Source: Mycobacterium sp. 1164985.4
GTDB taxonomy: Bacteria > Actinomycetota > Actinomycetes > Mycobacteriales > Mycobacteriaceae
Length of the DNA: 64,000 nucleotides
Assembly (NCBI RefSeq): GCF_001668575.1
Contig: NZ_LZMD01000085.1
Span: 124,001 to 188,000 of the forward strand
Direction: 5' to 3'
This document shows positions 63,077 through 64,000 of the stretch, piece after piece (within the stretch, counting starts at the first letter, position 1; each line of letters opens with the position of its first letter). The notes beneath the pieces were generated by a model that saw nothing but the letters and a program-made list of their open reading frames with translations, was not told the DNA's origin and did no database searches. The translations under genes and the position numbers were made by a program.

Positions 63077-63703
63077 TCAACGTTGCCAACGGGGCTGGGG
63101 AGCGTCGAGGTTGAAGCCGACGCCGACCATCCGGATCACGAAACATACCGTCGCCGCGCCGAGCGTCGCCCAGATGGTCCGGTACTCGAGGCCGTAGAGG
63201 GCCGCAGCACATCCAGCGCCGATCATCGCCGGGATGGCGTAAAGCTCGCTTCGGAACACGGTGGGGACCTGCCCGATCGCCATGTCACGAATGGTGCCGC
63301 CACCCACCGCGGTGATGGTGCCCACGATTACGGCCTGGAGGACACCGAACCCCATGCTCAGCGCCTTGTAGCTGGCAAGAACGGCGAAAACGCTCAGCCC
63401 CACTGCGTCGGCGGCTGTGATGGGCATCGTGAAGCGCCCGAGCGCGGGACTGAGTATGAACGCGACGCACCCGCCGGCAGCCGCAGTCACCAGATACCGC
63501 CAGTCCACGAACGTCGCGGGAGGAAGGGCGTCGAGCAGGATGTCGCGGATGACTCCACCACCCAGGCCGGTGAGCATGCCGACGGTGACGATGCCGAAGA
63601 TGTCAAGACGTGTAACACGCACCGAGACCAAGGCGCCATTGAGCGCGAACGCGAAGGTGCCGATGAGGTCGAGCACGAGCAGAAGCGGTGTTTCGGTCGA
63701 CAT
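63077..63703 (-). CDS. TRIC/UPF0126-family membrane protein
   Basis: 208 residues with 6-7 membrane helices made of two repeats. Each repeat has the glycine-rich loop GGGVIRDILL and GGGTIRDMA. This is the YicG/UPF0126 family, prokaryotic homologues of trimeric intracellular cation channels. The ATG 63703 is 22 nt from the divergent amidohydrolase gene. A longer start at 63727 would overlap it. Confidence 0.88.
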   Translation of the reverse strand: MSTETPLLLVLDLIGTFAFALNGALVSVRVTRLDIFGIVTVGMLTGLGGGVIRDILLDALPPATFVDWRYLVTAAAGGCVAFILSPALGRFTMPITAADAVGLSVFAVLASYKALSMGFGVLQAVIVGTITAVGGGTIRDMAIGQVPTVFRSELYAIPAMIGAGCAAALYGLEYRTIWATLGAATVCFVIRMVGVGFNLDAPQPRWQR

Positions 63704-63725
63704 TTGGCGGTGTATACCCGGCAAC

Positions 63726-64000
63726 ATGCAGCCATCCCCGGAAGTTCTCGGCCAAGTGCTGGCTGGACTGCCTAGGGCGCGGGACTGGCAGGAATCCTTG
63801 TACCGCGACCTGCATGCGCATCCGGAACTGTCGCACCACGAAGTCCGAACCGCCCGTAAGGTCGCCGAACGGTTACGCGGCTTCGGCTACGAGGTGCGCG
63901 ACGGCGTGGGCGGCACCGGGGTCGTCGGTGTGCTGTCCAACGGGCCGGGGCCGGCCGTGCTGCTGCGTGCCGACATGGATGCGCTACCCGTGCAGGAGGC
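63726..64000 (+). CDS. M20-family amidohydrolase, C-terminus cut by window edge
   Basis: 91 visible residues from ATG 63726. DLHAHPELSHHEVRTARKVAERLRGFGYEV and LLRADMDALPVQE are the N-terminal signature of M20D aminoacylase/hippurate-hydrolase-type amidohydrolases, with the metal-ligand Asp in RADMDALPV. The rest (about 300 residues) lies outside the window. Substrate unknown; relatives hydrolyse N-acyl amino acids or indole-acetyl conjugates. Confidence 0.9.
   Translation, partial: MQPSPEVLGQVLAGLPRARDWQESLYRDLHAHPELSHHEVRTARKVAERLRGFGYEVRDGVGGTGVVGVLSNGPGPAVLLRADMDALPVQE

Overview
The window is about 64 kb of high-GC actinobacterial chromosome. Gene content and order identify a mycobacterium, most likely an environmental or rapidly growing (Mycolicibacterium-type) species. 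From family knowledge, the backbone runs in the same relative order as the M. tuberculosis Rv3293-to-Rv3248c interval: pcd, lrpA, lat, usfY, rsbW, sigF, accA3, sseA, maf, accE5, accD5, birA, purK, purE, fadE25, lcp1, rmlD, wbbL, manB, fbiB, fbiA, whiB2, pmmA, manA, alkB, rubA, rubB, TetR, sahH. No rRNA, tRNA, CRISPR array, transposase or phage gene was seen.

Layout. (1) 1-4.5 kb: a lysine catabolism module with lysine 6-aminotransferase, piperideine-6-carboxylate dehydrogenase, a DUF1338/HglS-type 2-oxoadipate decarboxylase candidate and the regulator LrpA. (2) 4.5-7.4 kb: a membrane-anchored Mrr-like nuclease, a PAS-ANTAR regulator, a small membrane protein, a flavodoxin-fold reductase and usfY. 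(3) 7.4-24.7 kb: a block that splits usfY from rsbW-sigF and is absent from my recollection of the M. tuberculosis order. It holds csbD, two PRC-barrel genes, a divergent NRAMP transporter, two small proteins, a large glycan-biosynthesis cluster and a type IB topoisomerase. (4) 24.9-26.6 kb: rsbW-sigF facing a STAS-domain gene. (5) 26.9-33.6 kb: a nucleotidyltransferase, then acyl-CoA carboxylase subunits (AccA3, AccE5, AccD5) with sulfur-transfer proteins and Maf. (6) 33.7-40.9 kb: biotin ligase, purine carboxylation (PurK/PurE), acyl-CoA dehydrogenase and the LCP ligase Lcp1. (7) 41-52.4 kb: arabinogalactan linker (RmlD, WbbL), mannose supply (ManA, PmmA, ManB), F420 synthesis (FbiA, FbiB) and WhiB2. 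(8) 52.4-64 kb: membrane and redox genes, the alkane hydroxylase operon, sahH, and secreted lipase and hemophore-like genes.

The most striking content is the cluster at 10.5-23.7 kb. Eleven plus-strand genes (nine of them tightly coupled) plus one inverted glycosyltransferase encode sedoheptulose-7-phosphate isomerase (GmhA), a fused heptose kinase/nucleotidylyltransferase (HldE), a GmhB-type phosphatase fused to a GT2 glycosyltransferase, two GT9 heptosyltransferase-like enzymes, two GT4 enzymes, an O-carbamoyltransferase, UDP-glucose dehydrogenase, a UDP-xylose-synthase-like decarboxylase and a classical SDR. Together they predict an ADP-heptose-, UDP-glucuronate/xylose- and carbamoyl-dependent glycan or glycoside. 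Its first gene sits directly behind a SigF-type promoter (GTTT-N16-GGGTAG) whose start point would make the mRNA leaderless. A second SigF-type promoter (GTTT-N15-GGGTAC) faces the other way into the NRAMP/PRC operon. With similar promoters before usfY and rsbW, the whole block looks like a SigF general-stress island around the sigF gene itself.

Start codons were set from four-base ATGA/GTGA couplings, Shine-Dalgarno spacing, or a TANNNT -10 box lying 6-7 nt before the start (leaderless transcripts, common in mycobacteria). Functions are assigned by recognition of family motifs; no database search was possible.
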